Position numbers and translations under genes: made by a program | Source: Coturnix japonica | Taxonomy: Eukaryota > Chordata > Aves > Galliformes > Phasianidae | Length of the DNA stretch: 64,000 nucleotides | Reading direction: 5' to 3' | NCBI RefSeq assembly: GCF_001577835.2 | Contig: NC_029529.1 | Span: 10,613,380-10,677,379, forward strand | The notes under the pieces: model-generated | Seen by the model: only the letters and a program-made list of their open reading frames with translations | The model's database searches: none | Told to the model about the DNA's origin: nothing | Shown here: positions 38,834 through 53,200 of the stretch, in pieces | Position numbering within the stretch: the first letter of the stretch is position 1 | How the letters are laid out: each line of letters begins with the position of its first letter

Positions 38834-40552
38834 GGCCTGTCATGGGAAGTCCCAGAGCAGAACGAGTTCTGTGGGAGTTGCTTTTACACTGCCCAGTGTT
38901 AACCTCCTTTCATGGGAACAACGGGCTGCAGCGGGCACAGTGCTGACACATGGCTGTACCAGAGCTGCTCTGCCAGGAAGCTTGGGACAAGGAGCTCAGG
39001 GACAGCAGCAGAGCTCGCCTTTCTCTCCCCAGCCCAAACCAGGCCCCCCCTTACCCAGCACAGGGATAGCAGAGCCCTCTTGGCCATGGAAAGACCTCAG
39101 TAGCAATGAGGGTCCCTGTGCAGAGCAGCAGGAGGGGGAAATGCTGTGAGAGGATAAATTCTGTGAGATAGCTGTGACCAACAGACTGGAGGGACAAGAA
39201 GCAAACAAGCCACAAAGCCTCTCTTGAAGCCCTTGAAGGAAGGAAGCACCTAAAAGCTCATCTCTTCTTTCCAACTATATCAACAGATACAACACAGCTT
39301 ATCACCTCCTCTTGCAAACATTGCATCACAGAGATACGTTGCTTTCCGGCTCTTCTATTTCCACACACAGAGCAAAGACCTGATTCTCCTTCCCAGGGTC
39401 CACACCCCAGCTAGCACCAAGTGGGCCCTTCTAGCTCTGTATTTATTGTCTTTGTATCAGCATTATCACAGCAAAAACATGGTGTTCTCTCCTCAGCCCA
39501 TGCTTTGTTTCAAAGCGCCTTCAGATCCCTTCCTCTGGCTTTTGCCCCTCATCCCTTCCCATTACGTATGGCTTTTTTTTTCCCTTACTGCAGAATGCAC
39601 AGCTTTCTTCCCAGAGGAAACCAGCAGCCAAGGGGACAAAAACAGGAAGAAAAGAACCAACTTCCTGCTTGTTGGAGATATCCCCAACCAACACCACCAC
39701 AAACCCAACCTGCGAGAGCACGAGCAGTCAGCACCGCATAGAACATCATAGAACACTGGGCAACCCTCATCTGTGCCCCTGCCACCGATTGAGTTACACG
39801 ATAGGAAAGCACAAGACAAAAAGCACTCAGGGGGCCCTTTGGTGCACCATTACGTGGGTGTGTTACAAGGGGGAAAGAGGACGAGTGGCTTTCTGAGTAG
39901 TCCAAAAGGACTTGGTACTGAGGGTGCAATTGTGCATGAGCTTCAGCCAGCACCACGCTGTGATTCCCTCGTTTCAGCGAGGAAAAAAAAAATTAACGTG
40001 GGACTGAACGCGGAGGAAAACTCCCATACAGAAACCACGAACCCTGCTCAGCTCACGAGGCAGCTGCCCAACGACCAGTGCCAGCGCCAGGGGAGCAGTG
40101 GGTGGGAACGCATGGCAAGATGGGGCTGGGAAAAGCCTTTCAAGCATGGACCCGGCTCAACTGAAACGAGCCATAAACATGCTCCTTTTACTGCAGCCAA
40201 ACTCGTCAGGGTCACCTGGTCCCCACATCACCGCTGCAGACCCTGTCACTCCCGGTCCTAAAGGCTGATCGGGTCCCGTGCCGCAGCTCCTGCCGAGATC
40301 TGACGGGACAGGGCTGTCCCTGCGGCACCGGGACGAGCCGAGGATCCTCAGCATTCCGAGGCCGACAGCTACACCCGAGGACGCTGCAGTGCCCGTTTGA
40401 GAGCCGCCAGCCGAGGGCTGAGGACGAGATGCCCGGTCCCAGCGCTCGGGACAGCGCTCGGAGCCGGCACCTGAGCCTTCTCCCACCGGCCGTTCGAGAC
40501 GCACGGAGCCCGGGGGGAGCCCGGGGGGTTCCCGCAGGGCCGGGCCGGGCGG

Positions 40553-40573
40553 TGCCGCCAGCAGGGGGCTGCC
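40553..40573 (+). promoter_or_regulatory. Strong CTCF-type motif in the RHBDF1 CpG island
   Basis: The 19 bases around CCGCCAGCAGGGGGCTGCC match the CTCF consensus YGRCCASYAGRKGGCRSYV at about 17 positions, including the whole core. It lies just inside RHBDF1 intron 1. In mouse, CTCF sites near Rhbdf1 and Mpg bound the upstream side of the alpha-globin domain. Whether this site is the bird counterpart is inference. Confidence 0.55.
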
Positions 40574-40699
40574 GAGCCGCGGAGGAGGCGGCGGGGCCGC
40601 GGAGCGGGACGGATCCCACGACTCACGTGCGCAGCGGGGCCGTGGCAGCGCCCCTCGCCCGACGCCCCCCGCCCCGCCGCCCCCCTGCCCCGCACTCAC

Positions 40700-40860
40700 C
40701 GAGAAGGCGGGGAAGCGCCTCGGCGAGCAGCCGGACTCGGGCCGCCCCAGTGCGGCTAAGGGACCGCCGCCGCGGAGCACGGCCCGAGCAGGGCGCGGAG
40801 ACTCCTCCCCCGTGCCAGGGGCCGGCCGGCCGGGCACGCCATTCACAGCCCCGGCATGCA
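40700..40860 (-). other. RHBDF1: Probable RHBDF1 non-coding first exon
   Basis: A consensus donor, CTCG|GTGAGTG on the minus strand with exon edge at 40700, sits in the CpG island in the right orientation. The transcription start is not visible, so the upper bound is a guess. A second donor-like GTGAGT on the minus strand lies near 40622-40628. The exon would be untranslated, since the ATG lies in the exon at 29646-29781. Confidence 0.5.
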
Positions 40861-41259
40861 AATGGCCGCTGGGCGCCGCGCCGGGCTCCGCGCTGTGCGC
40901 CCCGACGAGGAGCTGCGAGCGCACGGGGCCGCGGGGCGCATCCCGCACAGCCGCCGCCTGACTCACGGCGCTGGAATGCGCCGCGCCGGGCGGAAGCGGC
41001 CGGTCCTCGGCCCCCGCCCGTGGCCCCCGAAGTGCGGAGGCCGCCCCCATCCCGATCCCCGCCTCGATCCGTCGCGGCCGGTTGCGGCCCGGACCCACGG
41101 GGCGGCGGCTCGGAGCCCATCCCGGGGCGGTAACCCCTACCCGGCGCCGAGCTCAGCTGAGCGTACCGGTACCGCGGTGCCGTCAGAAAAGCCGGTCCCG
41201 TTACTTCCGAGCCTTCCCGGCCGTGCCCGGGGGGTGAGGAGTTTATCCCCGACGGGCAT

Positions 41260-44200
41260 TTGCAGAACCCAAAGCCAGGAGCTGGGCAGTTTGCATTAGT
41301 GCCGGCAATGCTCAGACCACAGCCGGCCTTCAGGGTCCCACCACCACCCCTGGGAGCCCTCGAGGCTTCCCCAGCACAGGTGCATGCTGCTGGCCCCTAG
41401 AGCGCTGATCTCAGCCCCCTTTCTTTCTTGCCATTGCACTGTCCTTGTCCTCCCTGCTTCATTTTCCTGCCTCTCCTGCCCCTCCGTTATTCCTGCGTTT
41501 CCCATCATGTCCTTCACGTTCTCCCCCAGCCATTTGGTTCGTGTATCATCCCTTCCCCAAGCTGTTTCTTTTCTCCTGGCCCAACCATTCCCCCTCCTGC
41601 ATGGCAGGCTCCATATCATTGCTCAGCCTTTGTCCTGGGGCTGCTGCTGACGATTTCTCCATCCAGCCTCTGCAGAGCATTGCTCAGCATGCATTGCTCA
41701 CACCGAGCTTTGATAGATCCCCATCACACACTCCCATAAGGCCAGCAGCGTGAACGTCCATCTTCATCCAGTCCCAAAACCACAGCTCCATATGGTTTTT
41801 ATATCAGAAATCACTGGTGGGAGCATCCTTTGCTATATTGCCACCTCCATCATGTGAGGGTGATGAAGACAAGTGGGAGAACTGTGTGTGCTGGGAGCTC
41901 AGCACTGCTTCACTCAGCAGCCCCCAGGGAGCCCTTGACAAGGTGGAAACCAAACTGCATGCAGAACCCCAATCGTCCACAGGGCTCCATGAAAATTAAC
42001 AGCCACAAATTGATTTCATATGTTTCTACCACACAAACAAGGAGAAGGAGCGCCCAGTAATGTAAGAGAGATGAACTTGCAGGCCCTTCAGAAGGAATGT
42101 ACTGGAGGCAGAGCTGCTCTGACCCACCCCTGCTCTCAGCCTCCTGCCAACAGCGGGTGTGTTTTGTGAGGAAAACAAAGTTCTTGCAATGAAACGTGAT
42201 TTCTCACTCCTATCCAACACCATTGTAGCCCTCCACACCACTCTGAGCTAAGGTGTTCCTCCTTCACCACGTTACATCTTAACAGCCCAAAACACACGGA
42301 ATGAGGTGATGTAAAGGCAGATTCTGGCAGCAACAATCAACCTGTGGTCATGACATGAGACACATGCATAGGATGTGTGGGCACAGAACAGGCTCCAAGG
42401 GGCAGTGGTCATAGACGGTGCTCTCAGACATGGGGTTTGGGTGATCCTGTGTGGGTCCAGGAGCTGATAAATGTATTTTCATCTCTGTTCATTGAGTGTC
42501 ACTCCCAAGGAAGGCCTTAGGAGGTTGCCTTCCAAACCTGGTAGGTGGTGGGGTGGGCTGGCCCCAAGATGCAAGGCTATTCTCCATCCCTCTCCAGCAG
42601 CTCTGAGGATGGTTCCCTCAGCACTGAGATGGGATATCAGGTGTTTGAGCCCAAGGCTGGTCATAGCCACCCTGACCACGGCCCTCTTGGTTGATGCACT
42701 GCAGAGCCATGTAATGCTCAGAGCCAGCACGGTCCCTTTTCCATCACCTTTCTATAGCCTGTGTGTGCTGCCCAGCAGCTCTGTGAGGACAGCTGGGACA
42801 CGTCAGGAGCATAGAGGTCTATTTTTATCTGTATCACTAGTTATCTACACAGATGGTTTGATTTTGTCCTGCTTTATTCAGTGTTTGGGCCAAAAAGAGT
42901 ATCCCAGTATACGGCAAGCGCAGCTGAGAGTATTGGGTTGCAGCCTTCAAGGGGAAAACAGAGCTCCCCTGGCCCCCTGGAAGCACACCAGCTTCACAGT
43001 GCCTCCTGTGCTGACATGAAGCAGCAGCACAGCCCTGGCAGCTGGCCTAGCACGGAGGGAAGAGGTCCAGAACAGCCTGGGATTTCTCACGGGGAGGATT
43101 AATAACACAGAAACCCAAGCAAAGTCCCATGGACTTTCAAATGCAGGTGGCCTGGTCAGGAGCCAGAGAGGAAAGTGCCAGGAGCTTGAGGACAGGGATT
43201 CCCCTTGGAGAATGCTTTGGACATGCAGCCCCTTGTCAGGTTCCTGGGCACCCACATTAGGTTGGGTTTTCAACTCGAGCCAGGAAGGGTTCTTGTATCC
43301 AATGCACTGGGCCATGGCCAGCAGAAGTGGGACTGGTACTGTGGGATCTGCTCACCAGGGCTATTGCAGTAATTGTCCCCTGCTCATCCTTGCTACATGC
43401 AGCTGGTATTGCTTTCTGCCACAGCCTCACTTTGGGAGCACACTCAACCTTCACTTCATCACCATCACCAAGGATTTGGCAGGTGGTTGGACTGGAGGTG
43501 AGAACATAATTCAGGCACTGGTGACCTGATGGCCAAGGCACGCTTGGCACTAAAAGACTGAAGAAAATAAAGCGTGACTAATGGGTGATGGCAGACCCAA
43601 GTGACTGCAGCACCTTCCCACCCCACCCCTGGTACCTGCAGATATGCAACAGCAGGGGTTCTGACTGGCAAAAAAAGAATATTGACACTCTCTAGAATGC
43701 AAAGTAAATAGCACTAAAGGCCACTAATGAGCAGCTGCGTCACAACATGAATTTCTTACAATACATTCAATTTACATTAAGTTCAAAAAACTAACGTTGG
43801 GCTGAAAGAGCTTTTGAAGCCTCTGTCACCCTCAGGCACAAGCAAATATTGCCAGCACCGTTATGTTTGATTGCGATGTGGCAACGAGGGGCAGGGAAGT
43901 GGATCCAGGTTGGCAATTTCACACAGCTCACACACAAAGTGATGGGTGTGTTTGGGGCTGAGCTGGTGGGGCTGCACGCAGCAGGGACTGGAGCTGATCC
44001 AGGCATTAAGGTCCAGGGAAGAGCCCTCAGAATGAAGCCAAGTCTGGTTGTTGAGGACCAGGACAACTCATACACATTTGAAGCACGTTCAATGAGTCCA
44101 TGTGGGATGTGGGGAACAAAACCAGAGTTCTCCTTGAAGACAAGGTGGGTGAGGAGGCAAAATGTTGACAGTGTGGGAAGCTGGTGGTCTCCCCGACCGC

Positions 44201-47200
44201 TTACAGCCACAAGAGCTGCTGCCCAGCAGGAGCATGAAGAAATCACATCAAAACTCAACCCAGGCATTTCCTGCCCCCAATTAATTGCAATTGATGATTC
44301 CTAGTTCTGGCTGCGGGAAATGTGTGTGTTTTCAGTGGCAAAAGGAGGTGGAGGAGTGGAAATAATATAAAACTATGATTTCAGTGCCAGCCCTTACAGA
44401 AATATTTATTTTGAACTGCATTTCGCCCAGAAAAGCCTTTCAGATCAAAAGGGCAATTTTCACGTTGGTCAACCACTGGGGGAACTGGCAAAAATAATAT
44501 AGGAAAAAAAAGCACGTGTGAGGAAGGCCATTATATCCAAAATATTTAGGAAATACCACTTAGTAAAGTAACTCCCTTCTCCACAGTTTACCCCACAGCA
44601 TCAAAAATAACAGAGTCTTTAACATATATACGTAAAGAGAACATACACGTGTGCATATATGTTTCACAGGAGGGAAGAAAAATGTGATGGGGAAAGCAAG
44701 ATGAAACGCCTTAAATATCTGCTATGTAGATTCCTATCATTTCCCAATCCACTGCTGGCAGGAGATTCAATCATATTGCTCCAGAATTTAGAAAGCAGAC
44801 AGATTTATTCTGGAGGCACACAAGGGCTCTTACAGAGCAGTCAAATAGGGAGCATGTTCACTGAGCCCGCGATCAAACCTTGCTATCACAGTGCATGAAC
44901 ATAAGAAGCAGAATCCAAGTGGCACAAATTCCCTCGGAGTTAATGATTTGTAATTCTGGAGTGCCTCCATCTGAAATGGTGACCTTCATGTCCAACTTCT
45001 GCTAAAGACTTGAGTGCGAAGAACCTCCTCAGCCAAAGTAACAGGGCTTTGTAGGAATCTTTGGGCATAAGCAAATTGGAGACAAAATAGGAGGCTGAAA
45101 TTTCAAAGTGAAATCCTTTTCCCCTATTTCTGCAACGTAGCTTAGATCCTGCCTTCAACAATAGCCAACATAACCAGATACACAGTAGTGAGTTAGACTT
45201 AAGGAGCAATATTTAATGTAAACTCTATTTCAGACAATCCTGTTTCATGGATTCTGGCCTAAACTGATGGATCCCTGTGCTTCCCAGCTAGTAGGAAAAG
45301 GTACAACTGGAAAGGACCCTTTCCTGGTCCCTTATTAGTTTGGTCTCTCCACCAAACTAAGTTGTAATGGGAACCAAAGAAAAAGGAGGCAGCTAGCTAA
45401 CCAGGGGAAGGCAAGCAAAGAATGAGAATTCTTAAGCTGAAAAAGACAACAACAGAGCTGAGTAGAAATCTTGACTCCTACCCAAGACCTCTGCATATAC
45501 TAGATATTATTATAAACATTTATTTCAGGAAGTCTTCACTTGGAGCAGATGAGCCCAGTGGAATGATCCCAATGGAGTGGTTTAGCACCAACCAGCCTAC
45601 AAGTATCCATGCTGCTTGTTTATCCTCCCCTAACAATCTGGCACACAAAGCATTCTGAAGTCATACAGAGCTTCCTACTGCACTAGGACTTGTGAAACCC
45701 CAAAGCCAGTCATTCAGAAAAGTCCCAAGTTGCTGTGTGTAATACGTTTGGGTTTATGTGTGACCAAGAGGTCTACTCAGAGCCTTGGCTAAGGCAGACC
45801 AGCTGCTCCAGAGACTTACTTTAACTGAGCATGACGATCATACCAGTAAATATGGTCAAAGAGTCAGGCAGAAAACAAAGACAATCAGGCCAACCTCCTA
45901 AACTCCTAATTGCTACAAAGCCCCAGGATTTCAAGCTGACCACAAAAAGCCTGTACAAAATGTCTGAGTCTTTCAAAAACTAAACCCCAAAACACCAAGG
46001 TGTCGACACAGTGCGTTTTTAATGTAACCTACAGAAACATCTGAAAAACTGGGTGGGGAATTGTTTCAGAAAAGGGCAAAACCTTCCAGACTGCTCCCTC
46101 CCAAGATCTCTCAGTGCTGTGGATGAGATGGACATCTGTTTTACTGGTATCTCAGCACAATCCCCACAGGTCACACTTGATTCTCTGGGGAAGGACGAGT
46201 TTGCAACTTTGTTGCCCCAATCTGAGTCCTGCAGCAGATGGGTTGTGCCCTCTGTGTATCTTTCCAGCAGTGGGGCCTTTCCTGGGTTCTCATGTCTATT
46301 TGGATTGCAGCCCTCGGTGCTAGCAAGTGAAAGAAGCTGCTCACTGTCTCGATCCTATTCTCCCCCAAAATAAAGCCTTGCAGGAAAGGGAAGGGATCAT
46401 TCCATTTCTTAAAGGGCAGCTGACTCCCCTCTAAATGGCCACATTCTTGTCCCACTTGCAGAGTGCAGCTGGTGCCAAACTTGGTCACAAAGACGTATTC
46501 ACGGCTTTTTCCTTCCTACACATTCAGGAGTTGAAAGCCAGTTTGGTACAAACTCTCCAAAATGACTTATTCAGCAGCTGCTCGCCAGCTTCCTGTTTGC
46601 AAAGCAGTGGAGCTGGAGCCAGGGCACGAGCCCATACACTGTGCAGGCTGCCATTGGGAGACCCTGCCCCTTGGACAGTCCTCAGGCCATAGATCTTGCC
46701 AGCCACCACTGGTGGTGCTTGGTTTCGGCTCAGGCCCCATCACCACACTGGATTTTTCACCTTTGCTTTTGGTTTCATCACCAAATTTGCTCTTTCTTAA
46801 GGTTGCAGCTCCCTGGGACAAGTTCCAGCTGTAATGAGGATCTTTCTGGCAGTAAATAATTCCTGCTGTCTCCAAGGGAATGAAGCAAATACTCAGCCTC
46901 AAGCTACTGAGCACTGAGGGCAGCCAGCTCCTACCCTTGCCAACAGCCATGGAAGCTATTATTCTCCCTGGGATCAAGAGACTGAATGTCTTGTCTGAAA
47001 ACCTACAGGAAAACATTATGGGAACAAGGACAAAGCTATCCCTCAGCTCTTAGGTTCATTTATAGCGGGGAGATTAGGCAAAATGGACGAGCTTTGCACA
47101 AAGTTTAACATAGTGCCATCTTTGCACTGGCTTCTCCCTGGTACCCACTCACCTCCATCACACTTTGGGAAGTGCAGAGATGTCAGGCTGTAGGACTGCC

Positions 47201-50200
47201 CAGGTGCTTTTCAGTGGTGGGCTGATAGCTCCCAGGACTGGCTTGGGATGTCAGGGTGTCCCTGTTTTGGGGACACCATTGGTTAAGCAAGGAGAAAAAA
47301 CCCTCGGTCTGTGTGAGGAAGGTGAACAGCTCATGGGAAAACCAGTGTCTGCTGTGAGTGTGTCGGCTGTGGCTCCTGTTTGCAGGGGGAGGTAACCACA
47401 GGGTTTTCTCAAGGGTAGCTTTGGGTTATGTGGGTTCTTCACCATCTGAGGCTTTAGCATGACTGCCAGCAACATGGTTTCTTCTCTCCAGCTTCCTACA
47501 TGGCCTTCTGCTGGAAAATGCCTGTATGAGTCTGCAATTCCCACATCCATGTTTGCTGCTCAGGTTACAGGGGAGAACTGAGAGCATCTGCAAGTCCACT
47601 GACATCTCTGGTAAATGACTTGCCTCAAACAAGAGACAGCCTTCCTAAGAGCATGGCACAGCCTATGGGAAAGGATCCTTTTGCTACCAGATATAGGTGT
47701 GTTTCTTCTAAAGTGCCATTACCATTACAGCTCACTTCTTATAACCAAGCAAGCTGGCTCTTCATGGCTGCCAAGATGGTGATGTGTGGGGATGCATCAG
47801 CAGCCCCACATTCCTTCACAGCTGTACACACTGGAAGCTCAGGCTGTCGTCAGATGGAATTACTTTCTCAGCAGCATGCTGATACGCTGACTAAAAAGCT
47901 GGTACAACAGATGCACTTATGATCATTCATTGCAGGTCAGTGGTAAATGAGCTCCCAAGGAGACCATTCCTGTCCTTTGAGTGTTTGCCCTTTCAGCTGT
48001 GGTTATTTGTACATGAATGAAAGTGGTCGCACCTGACCCTGGCTGTGGGCTCCGTTACTCCCAAGAAATACAGAGACCTTTGAAGGTCAAGAGCTTTCTT
48101 GGTATTTTGGTGGTGAGAGAACCTAGAGTTTGGCACCTTTCTGTATATAGGATAAAGGTCTTCCTCAGAACTGAGGTGTGCAGTTACAATGGTACCAAGA
48201 AAAGAGATGGCATGGAGGAATGGTGAGCTTCCTCATGGCTGTGGAAACGTCCCAGAGAGTTTGGCCATAAATCAAGAAAGTCTGCAATGAATTTCTAGCT
48301 TTCGTAAGTACATCCTGCATGTGCACATGTATGCAATTACACATGGTCAGAGAGCCAGCATCAGAGCAGCGAAAAGAAAACTAAGACCTTGATCTAAAAG
48401 CCAGAGGAATCATGAGATCTTCATAGCGTTTAGTCAGACTGAGGAGTCAAATGATCTCTTCTGGATTTGAAATCTATGATTGTATCACACACACTCTAGG
48501 CCAGCTGTTAGTTACACAGAATTAGCTGAGAGTTCTGTTGGAAGGACAGAGAAACAGCCCCATGAAGCACAACCCTTTTGGAGCATCTTTGCAGGGCCAA
48601 TAACAGCAGCACTCTGCATCCCTGTGCAATCCCTGCTCACACCTTTCCTTAAAGAGCTCCCAACCTGGAAATTAGTTCTGAGGGCAGCCCCCTACCCTAT
48701 GGATCTGACCACACAGACTCCATGGCAGTGATGGTGCTGGAGGATCCCACAGATGCTGCCACACGCACTCAGCTGCATGACCCGCCTGTGGGAGTGCACC
48801 GGACCGCGCTCTGCCACAGTGCAGTCCTGTGATGTGGACCAGAAGTGACTCTAGAAGGAGCAACAATTGCTGCCAAGGGTGGATTAGAGCAGGAACGAGG
48901 AGGGATTTGGCAGCTCAGACACTAGAGATGAAGGATATGGGTGTAGCAGGCATGGAGCCGAGGCACGTCGGTGCTCACGTCTTTCAGACAGTGCACAGAT
49001 GGCACCACTAGGACCTGAGCTCTCCTGGCCAGCCTCCATCCAGCATCTCCCCTTCTTCTCCCTGAGCTGTTTGTGCTCTCCCTTCTGCTCAGCTTTCTCT
49101 TGACCCTGCAGCTGTCTGGCTCAGAGCCACCCAAGCCTGGGCATCCTCTGGTTCGGGTCTCCTAGCCTGGGATATGGGAGCAATTACAGTCCTCTTCGGT
49201 TGCAAGGTGTGGATCTCTACTTTCTGGAAATGGGCCTATCCACATCAACATCCTTTCCATGTGATTGCCATGGAGAACACAACAAATGTTTTTGTGCCAT
49301 TAAACACAGCTTAAGATTGAATCTAGCTGCAGCTGGACTTGTTGATTAACAGAAGTACCTTGATGTCTTGTTCAGCTGATCCACAGGGTAAGGCTCTGGG
49401 TGCCAAGCTGTGCTATGAGTAGATACAGCTGGTACTGATTCTAAATGGCTGTTTCCAAGGAAAAGTGCTGCTGTTTCCAAAAGAAGCAATGTAAATTCTC
49501 AGTGATACTTGGGCCTGAAAGAAACATTTAAGGAAGTTTAAAGGACAGGAGGATTCAGCACAGCACTGGGTCTAGGAGCCCTTCCACACTGGGGAGCTTG
49601 CAAGGCAGACAGAACGTGACATCTGGTGCTGCTGACTCAGGCTCAGCAATCGTAAGGTCACAATATCTCATATATTTTTGTTGCACGCAATCACACCAAA
49701 GCAGCCCGCTGCTTTGGAATGCCATAGGTGAATGGTGCTGTAAGCGAGGCCAGTTTTCCATGGTATGTTATATATATTCTTACAGCCTTTGATTCAGCTG
49801 AAAGGATGTTCCACCCTGGGGCTGGGCAATTACAAATTTAGCAGCTAGAGTTATATGTCCATAAATGTTTTTGTGGTAACATTTCTCACTGCATCTGGGA
49901 AAAGCCCAAACAGGAAATCTCAGGTAGAAATGGGAAACGAAACCTCAATTTGAGTCATCAGTCATATGGTAGAGTCAGGACTGGATTTAGCCTCTGCACA
50001 AAGGAGCTTCTCTCTGGCAGGACTTCTAGAAATAGAAGCAGCAATTTCTTCTAGTTTCCTGGAAATCTTGCATTTGAATTTGCTTTTAATTATCCTGCTG
50101 GAAAATGAATAAAATCTGACCTACTTTTGAGCAAGAGAACCACTGGAACCAGAGTCTCAAAATAAGCTTGAGCATAGATGTTCCCTTAGTGCCCACTGAA

Positions 50201-53200
50201 GCCGGTTGTTTGATACGATGAGATAATGCTTCTGTGGAAGCATTTCAAAGAAGGAGTTTCTGTAACTGGAGCTTCAAATAAAATTATCTGCCTTGTTCGG
50301 AGCTAAAGAGTCCGTGTTAATACTGAAAGGCAGTTGTGTTTTCTGTTTAAAGCTGGAGATTGTCATAAATAATAAAAAAAATCATAACCCTGGTAACCAA
50401 ACTGATGAGAAGCCACTGCTCACAGTGAAGTCAGACCCTGAAGTCAGCCCTCACAAGCAGTTGCTTTGCTGGCCTTTCGAAAACAACTCTTTACAAATGT
50501 GTGATTGGGAATTTGCCAGGCTGCTCCAGATACGTCCCCAGAGGTCCAGATGGTATCAGCAGACATGGAAAACAAAATATGTCATTCTTAAGTAAGATAG
50601 CTGACGTCCTGCCTTGCCGTAAAATACTGTCATTGTGTTGGTGTCGTTTGAGTGCATAACCCTTGGATTTACAGCCCTTTGCAAACAGAGGGTGTTGTGC
50701 TAAGCAGGAGGGATGTGTGCAGGGCTGCATGTGTCCGTGTGTTGAACCACAGTGCAATGCACCAGGGTACCCAAGCAGTCCCGTCCAGCTGGAGGAGGTG
50801 AGAAGCACCATCCAAACCATCCCCATGATTTTCTTTAGCTTTAACAGCCAAAACACTGTTCTTAAGAAATCCAAGCAGCCACGTAGCAAAGGGAGAACCT
50901 TGGGAGAGTCCCTCATAACCTTTGCCTCAGTCTCTCAGCAGGGTAATACTGAGAGCTGTCCTATAAACACAAGCGTCTGAAATTTGCTGTTTGCTTTGGG
51001 TAAAGAATTCCAGAGAATTAGGAAAAGTTGCCATTCAGTTTCACAATGAGGAGCAGACCGTCGGTAATTCCTACTGAAAGGAAATTCCATCACATTTGGA
51101 AACTAATTTTGGAAAACAGAAATATTTCCATCTGTTTGGGGGTGGGAGGCAATATATGTCCTACACAGATCACTATCCCCAGCGTGGCTCTGAGCACCAG
51201 GGGTTCACCTGGAGGAGTTAAATACAAACGTAAAGCTGTTGGTAGGGTTACTTAGGCCTGGATGCCTGGTGAAGCTGCCTGTCCTCAGATGTGAAATGCA
51301 CTCTGGATTCTTCTTGGGAATTTGCAACTGGGGTCTAGTTTGACCCACCCTGGGGAGAAGGGCCCATCACTGAGCTATAATGTGTCTGCCATGTTGAGAG
51401 GAGAACAACTCATTGGGAAGGTGAGGAATCTGAGTTTCTCCAGGGATTATTCACTAGCTATATTTAGCCTGTATCATATGTTCGAAACACAACTTTAAAA
51501 TCATCCTAGAGCAGCCAAGTGAAATACCGTAATAACCCTGAAAATAGGGTTAGTGGATTTAATGGCTAACAATAACATTTCTAGCAATAACATTAAACCA
51601 GAGGCACTAACTGCCACACTTCTTGGCACAAGATGAATACCAGGAGGGTCAGGAAATAATCTGCTACAACTGATGGAAGCTCACAAGTCTCTTGTTCTGC
51701 TCAGCAGAAGCACTGTCATTAACCACTGTGATGGGTGTCTGAAGTCACTTGAATACACACTGTCAAACTGTAGAAACAAACTATATTTACAGCAGCTTCT
51801 ATATTTATGAGTATCACTGCAGTAAGTCTCATAAATTATCCAGCAAACCAGTGATTATGGCTAATGGGAAGGAGGCCAGTGGCTTAGTGCCCAGAGTTGC
51901 ATGGGAATCCTGGGCTCCTTCTCAGCTTGCTCTGGGACCCGGAAGGAGCAGCACTAAGTCCTCCCTGATTCCCTCTGTGCCTTGGTGTTGAGCAACCTCA
52001 GCTCAGCAGAGAGATGTGAACCTGTAACTATAACACAATGGTGAGCCCGATCCACATTTCTTTCTCCTGGGTGATGTAGTGTGAGCTCGTACCAGGGTCA
52101 TGCTTGCCCAAAGCCCAAAGCCCAACTCCAGTCATTTTATTGACACAAGGAGGAATTATGGAATTCTGACTTATCTCTGAAGTATCTTTGGTTACCCCAT
52201 ATCACGGCACGTTTGTTAGACTACAAGTGACTAACCCACAATTCCAGTAGAGACACAGTGGCAAGTTTTATATGAAGGTTTAACTAGCACAGCCCATAAC
52301 ACAGAGCAATGAATGCCCAGCTCCTGCTGCACATACAGAGAGAAAACAGGTAAGTAGGAAAAAGCCATGAGCTAAGTAAACGTGATAAATTTTCAGGAAG
52401 TAGGAACAAATAAATTGGGAGCTATTAGCTATTTTGAAGCCATTCCTATTTTGTCAGTGCATATTTATGTTGGCTCTGTGTTCCTAACTTTCCAGTAAAA
52501 ACTCTGTTTCTCACCATGTGACAACATAGTTTAACACGCAGCCAAAAGCAATCCATATTCCAACTAAAGCACCATCGATGTACATGCTGTACGTACAGAA
52601 AATCTCCGTTATGGCTGCTTGGAGAAGGGGGAAATGTTTCAGATCACTGCGTCCAGGTGTGATTCATATCTTAAGCAGCTCCAGGACTAAGCCTGAAGGG
52701 AGTACATATGTTCCACTATGAGGGCACACTATGCTCCCAATTGCAGTTCTTGCGTGTCGTTCTTTGGCCACCCATGACAACAGAAGGGTGAGAAGATGTG
52801 GAAGAATCAGATGCAGTGTGTTAGTTAACCCTGCTGTTCAATGAGCATCAAGGCCTTTAGTTAGGGTAGGTGTGCTTCAGAGGACTGCTGGTTTTGGTAT
52901 AACCACCCCAGACTGTACAGAATGACAGGAGGATTTGGCATCAGTTATTTAATCCTGGTTACCCACACAAGTCCATCTGAAAGCTGGAAGTGCTGAAGAG
53001 TGGGAGCCCCTCCACCATCTGTGCCAGGTTCCAACTTCTTCATTCTTCCTTCAAAGCCCATTAGAAACCCTTACAGAGAGTTTTTCTCTCATACTGCCAG
53101 AAGTTCCTCCTTGTCAGTATAGACGAATTACCACCCAAACAGGGTAAGATCCCTTAGCAACGGGACTTTTTTCATTAATAATTAAACTACACTGGGATTT

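Larger units (their letters stand above)
29782..40699 (-). other. RHBDF1 5' intron, about 11 kb
   Basis: This lies between the start-codon exon (acceptor at 29782-29785 on the minus strand) and the CpG-island first exon. I found no coding exon that I can defend. There is an A21 tract at 38813-38833 and no clear CR1. Alternative 5' exons, which are common in this family, could be hidden here but cannot be called from sequence alone. The open frames of 100-120 residues in this stretch lack any family likeness. Confidence 0.5.
40400..41250. promoter_or_regulatory. RHBDF1: CpG island at the RHBDF1 promoter
   Basis: A sharp rise in G+C with dense CpG over about 850 bases, with GC-box-like runs and no TATA box. 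It covers the predicted RHBDF1 first exon and is flanked on the right by ordinary intergenic sequence. The long open frames on both strands inside it are a side effect of high GC. Confidence 0.85.

Noticed and set aside
40157-41098. 313-residue open frame on the minus strand across the RHBDF1 CpG island
   Set aside because: Composition is Gly/Pro/Ala/Arg-rich, frames are open on both strands, and no domain is recognisable. High GC removes stop codons; the true RHBDF1 start is in the exon at 29646-29781.
42471-43019. 182-residue plus-strand open frame in the intergenic region
   Set aside because: It has no known motif, no promoter or splice context, and composition like its non-coding surroundings.
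43791-44304. Overlapping open frames of about 150 residues on both strands
   Set aside because: Opposed frames with no family likeness are most likely chance; nothing around them suggests a gene.
46703-46725. CTCF-like site around CCACCAGTGGTGG
   Set aside because: The core position after CAG does not fit the purine-rich GGGGGC part of the consensus; it is a chance partial match and a short palindrome.
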